A stretch of 8,040 nt of DNA from the NCBI GenBank assembly GCA_021825225.1, contig JAKAIH010000110.1, positions 1 to 8,040 of the forward strand. The letters run 5' to 3'. The notes under the pieces are model-generated. The model did no database searches. It was not told the origin of the DNA and worked only from the letters and a program-made list of their open reading frames with translations. Shown one piece after another: positions 7,016-8,040 of this stretch. The DNA is from Pseudomonadota bacterium (GTDB lineage: Bacteria; Pseudomonadota; Gammaproteobacteria; Burkholderiales; SG8-39). A program made the position numbers and the translations under genes. Positions within the stretch are counted from its first letter, which is position 1. Every line of letters begins with the position of its first letter.

Positions 7016-7555
7016 ATGAACCGGAAATCATCTCGCACGGGCAGCGGCGGATTCACGCTGGTCGAGCTGCTGATCGTCGTCATCATCCTGTCCATCCTCG
7101 CGGCCATCGTGGTGCCGCAATTCGCCAGCTCGACTACCGATGCGAAGTACTCGGCGCTCGACGCCAACCTCGCGTCGCTGCGCGGGACAACCGAGCTGTA
7201 TTTCCAGCAGCACGGAGCCTACCCAGGCGCAGTCGCTTCCTCCGGAGGCACTCCCCCGGCCGGCGGCACGGCCGGCACCGGCGCGGCCGGAACGGCGCAG
7301 GCTTTCGCCGACCAACTCACCATGTACTCCAACGCCGCGGGCCAGACCGCGACCAGCAGCGACGCGACCTACAAATATGGGCCATACCTCAAGAAAGGCC
7401 TGCCGGTCGAGCCGATCAGCGGCAGCGCCGCGGTAGAGATCAGCACCGCCGGTGTGTTGGGCATGACCGCAACCGCCGGCACCAATGCCGGCTACAAATT
7501 CGACAACAAGACCGGCCAGCTGATCGCCAACAGCACCGCACTGGAAACCCGCTGA
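7016..7555 (+). CDS. GspG-like type IV pilin-like protein (probable major pseudopilin)
   Basis: Secreted structural subunit predicted to be processed by a prepilin peptidase and polymerised by the platform and ATPase encoded upstream. The 179-residue precursor has a 12-residue basic leader ending in Gly12, cleavage before Phe13, the conserved Glu at mature position 5 (E17, in GGFTLVELLIV), and one hydrophobic helix at 13-35 ending in VVPQF. An alpha-1 helix extension and the segment LYFQQHGAYPG follow, as in GspG-type proteins. Residues about 76-95 are a Gly/Ala/Thr/Pro-rich low-complexity insert. The later part has GPYLKKGLPVEPISG and the ending YKFDNKTGQLIANS, typical of GspG-like globular domains. 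There are no cysteines, so there is no disulfide-bounded D-region as in classic type IVa major pilins. At 179 residues it is longer than canonical GspG (about 140). It could instead be the major subunit of a type IV pilus-like fibre. Confidence 0.88.
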   Translation: MNRKSSRTGSGGFTLVELLIVVIILSILAAIVVPQFASSTTDAKYSALDANLASLRGTTELYFQQHGAYPGAVASSGGTPPAGGTAGTGAAGTAQAFADQLTMYSNAAGQTATSSDATYKYGPYLKKGLPVEPISGSAAVEISTAGVLGMTATAGTNAGYKFDNKTGQLIANSTALETR

Positions 7556-7592
7556 TTCCCTGAGCCCGCCGCCGCCAGCGCCGGCAGACAAC

Positions 7593-8040
7593 ATGCGCGC
7601 GCCGGGGTACACGCTGGTCGAGCTGACGGTCGCCGCCGCGATCCTGGCGATCGTGGCTGCAGCCGCACTTCCGCTTGCCGCCCCGGTGGGCACGCACAAG
7701 CTCGATGCCGCCGCCCAGGAAGTGGTCAATGCGCTGCGCTTCGCGCGCGGCGAGGCGATCCGCACCGGCAGCTATTACGGCGTCGATTTCAGCGTCGACC
7801 CGGGCACCGGCTACCGGCGCGTGCGCGTGTTCCGTACCGATGGCGCCGCGCCGCCGAATCCGCTGTACGACGTGCGCAATCCGCTGGACAAAAAGCTCTA
7901 CGATATTCAGCTCGTCGCCGCCCCCGGCACTGCAGGCGCGCTCGTATCGGCCGCGACGTTCTATTTCCGGCAGATCGCCCTGCCGGCCAATATCGCCGTC
8001 CGGGACTGGGCGGCGTTCGATCCCGCCGGCACGCCGGTCT
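7593..8040 (+). CDS. GspH/FimT-like minor pseudopilin (partial, runs off window end)
   Basis: Predicted minor pseudopilin, probably at or near the fibre tip. From ATG 7593 the frame stays open for 149 codons to the window edge with no stop, so the 3' end is missing. It has a very short leader (MRAPG), prepilin peptidase cleavage after Gly5 before Tyr6, Glu at mature position 5 (E10 in YTLVELTVAA), and a hydrophobic helix to about residue 29. The following stretch VVNALRFARGEAIRTG (about 44-59) is the characteristic GspH/FimT helix pattern (LxxARxEAIRxG), leading into beta strands such as YYGVDFSVD. It lies 37 nt after the pilin-like gene. No clear Shine-Dalgarno sequence precedes the ATG. An in-frame CTG at 7560 could give a longer leader but is less likely. 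Distinction between GspH and FimT is not possible from this fragment. Confidence 0.85.
   Translation, partial: MRAPGYTLVELTVAAAILAIVAAAALPLAAPVGTHKLDAAAQEVVNALRFARGEAIRTGSYYGVDFSVDPGTGYRRVRVFRTDGAAPPNPLYDVRNPLDKKLYDIQLVAAPGTAGALVSAATFYFRQIALPANIAVRDWAAFDPAGTPV

Noticed and set aside
7011..7019. ATG at 7011 as start of the pilin gene
   Set aside because: It reads Met-Ser-stop. The ATG at 7016 has the correct frame, a better-spaced ribosome site and a normal prepilin leader.

Overview
The window is a dense, high-GC, entirely plus-strand cluster of seven genes. It reads as one regulated type II secretion or type IV pilus-like assembly locus of a Gram-negative bacterium. Strong G/C bias at third codon positions, a WalK/PhoR-style histidine kinase, RpfG-like HD-GYP sequence and a gspE-F-G-H gene order fit a proteobacterium. 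My best guess is a betaproteobacterium, but no marker gene here fixes the taxon.

The left half (29-3787) is regulatory. It holds a membrane sensor histidine kinase with periplasmic, HAMP-like, PAS, HisKA and HATPase regions, then a single-domain CheY-like response regulator whose start overlaps the kinase stop. A GAF/HD-GYP protein, predicted to degrade cyclic di-GMP, follows 10 nt later.

The right half (3780-8040) is machinery. It holds a secretion/pilus assembly ATPase with an unusual N-terminal STAS domain and an apparently complete cyclic di-GMP-binding MshEN module, a GspF/PilC-type inner-membrane platform protein, a GspG-like type IV pilin-like protein, and a GspH/FimT-like minor pseudopilin cut by the window end. 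The last gene is not obvious as a closed reading frame because it runs off the edge.

Spacing links the two halves. The kinase and regulator overlap by 1 nt, the HD-GYP and ATPase genes overlap by 8 nt, and the platform gene starts 9 nt after the ATPase. Only the pilin gene has a larger upstream gap (86 nt) and a strong ribosome binding site of its own. A reasonable model is that an envelope signal passes through the kinase and regulator to the HD-GYP enzyme, which lowers local cyclic di-GMP, and the ATPase reads that through its MshEN domain while its STAS domain adds a second, protein-based input. The domains and gene order are seen in the sequence; the wiring is inference. No RNA genes, insertion sequences, CRISPR arrays or convincing terminators were seen.
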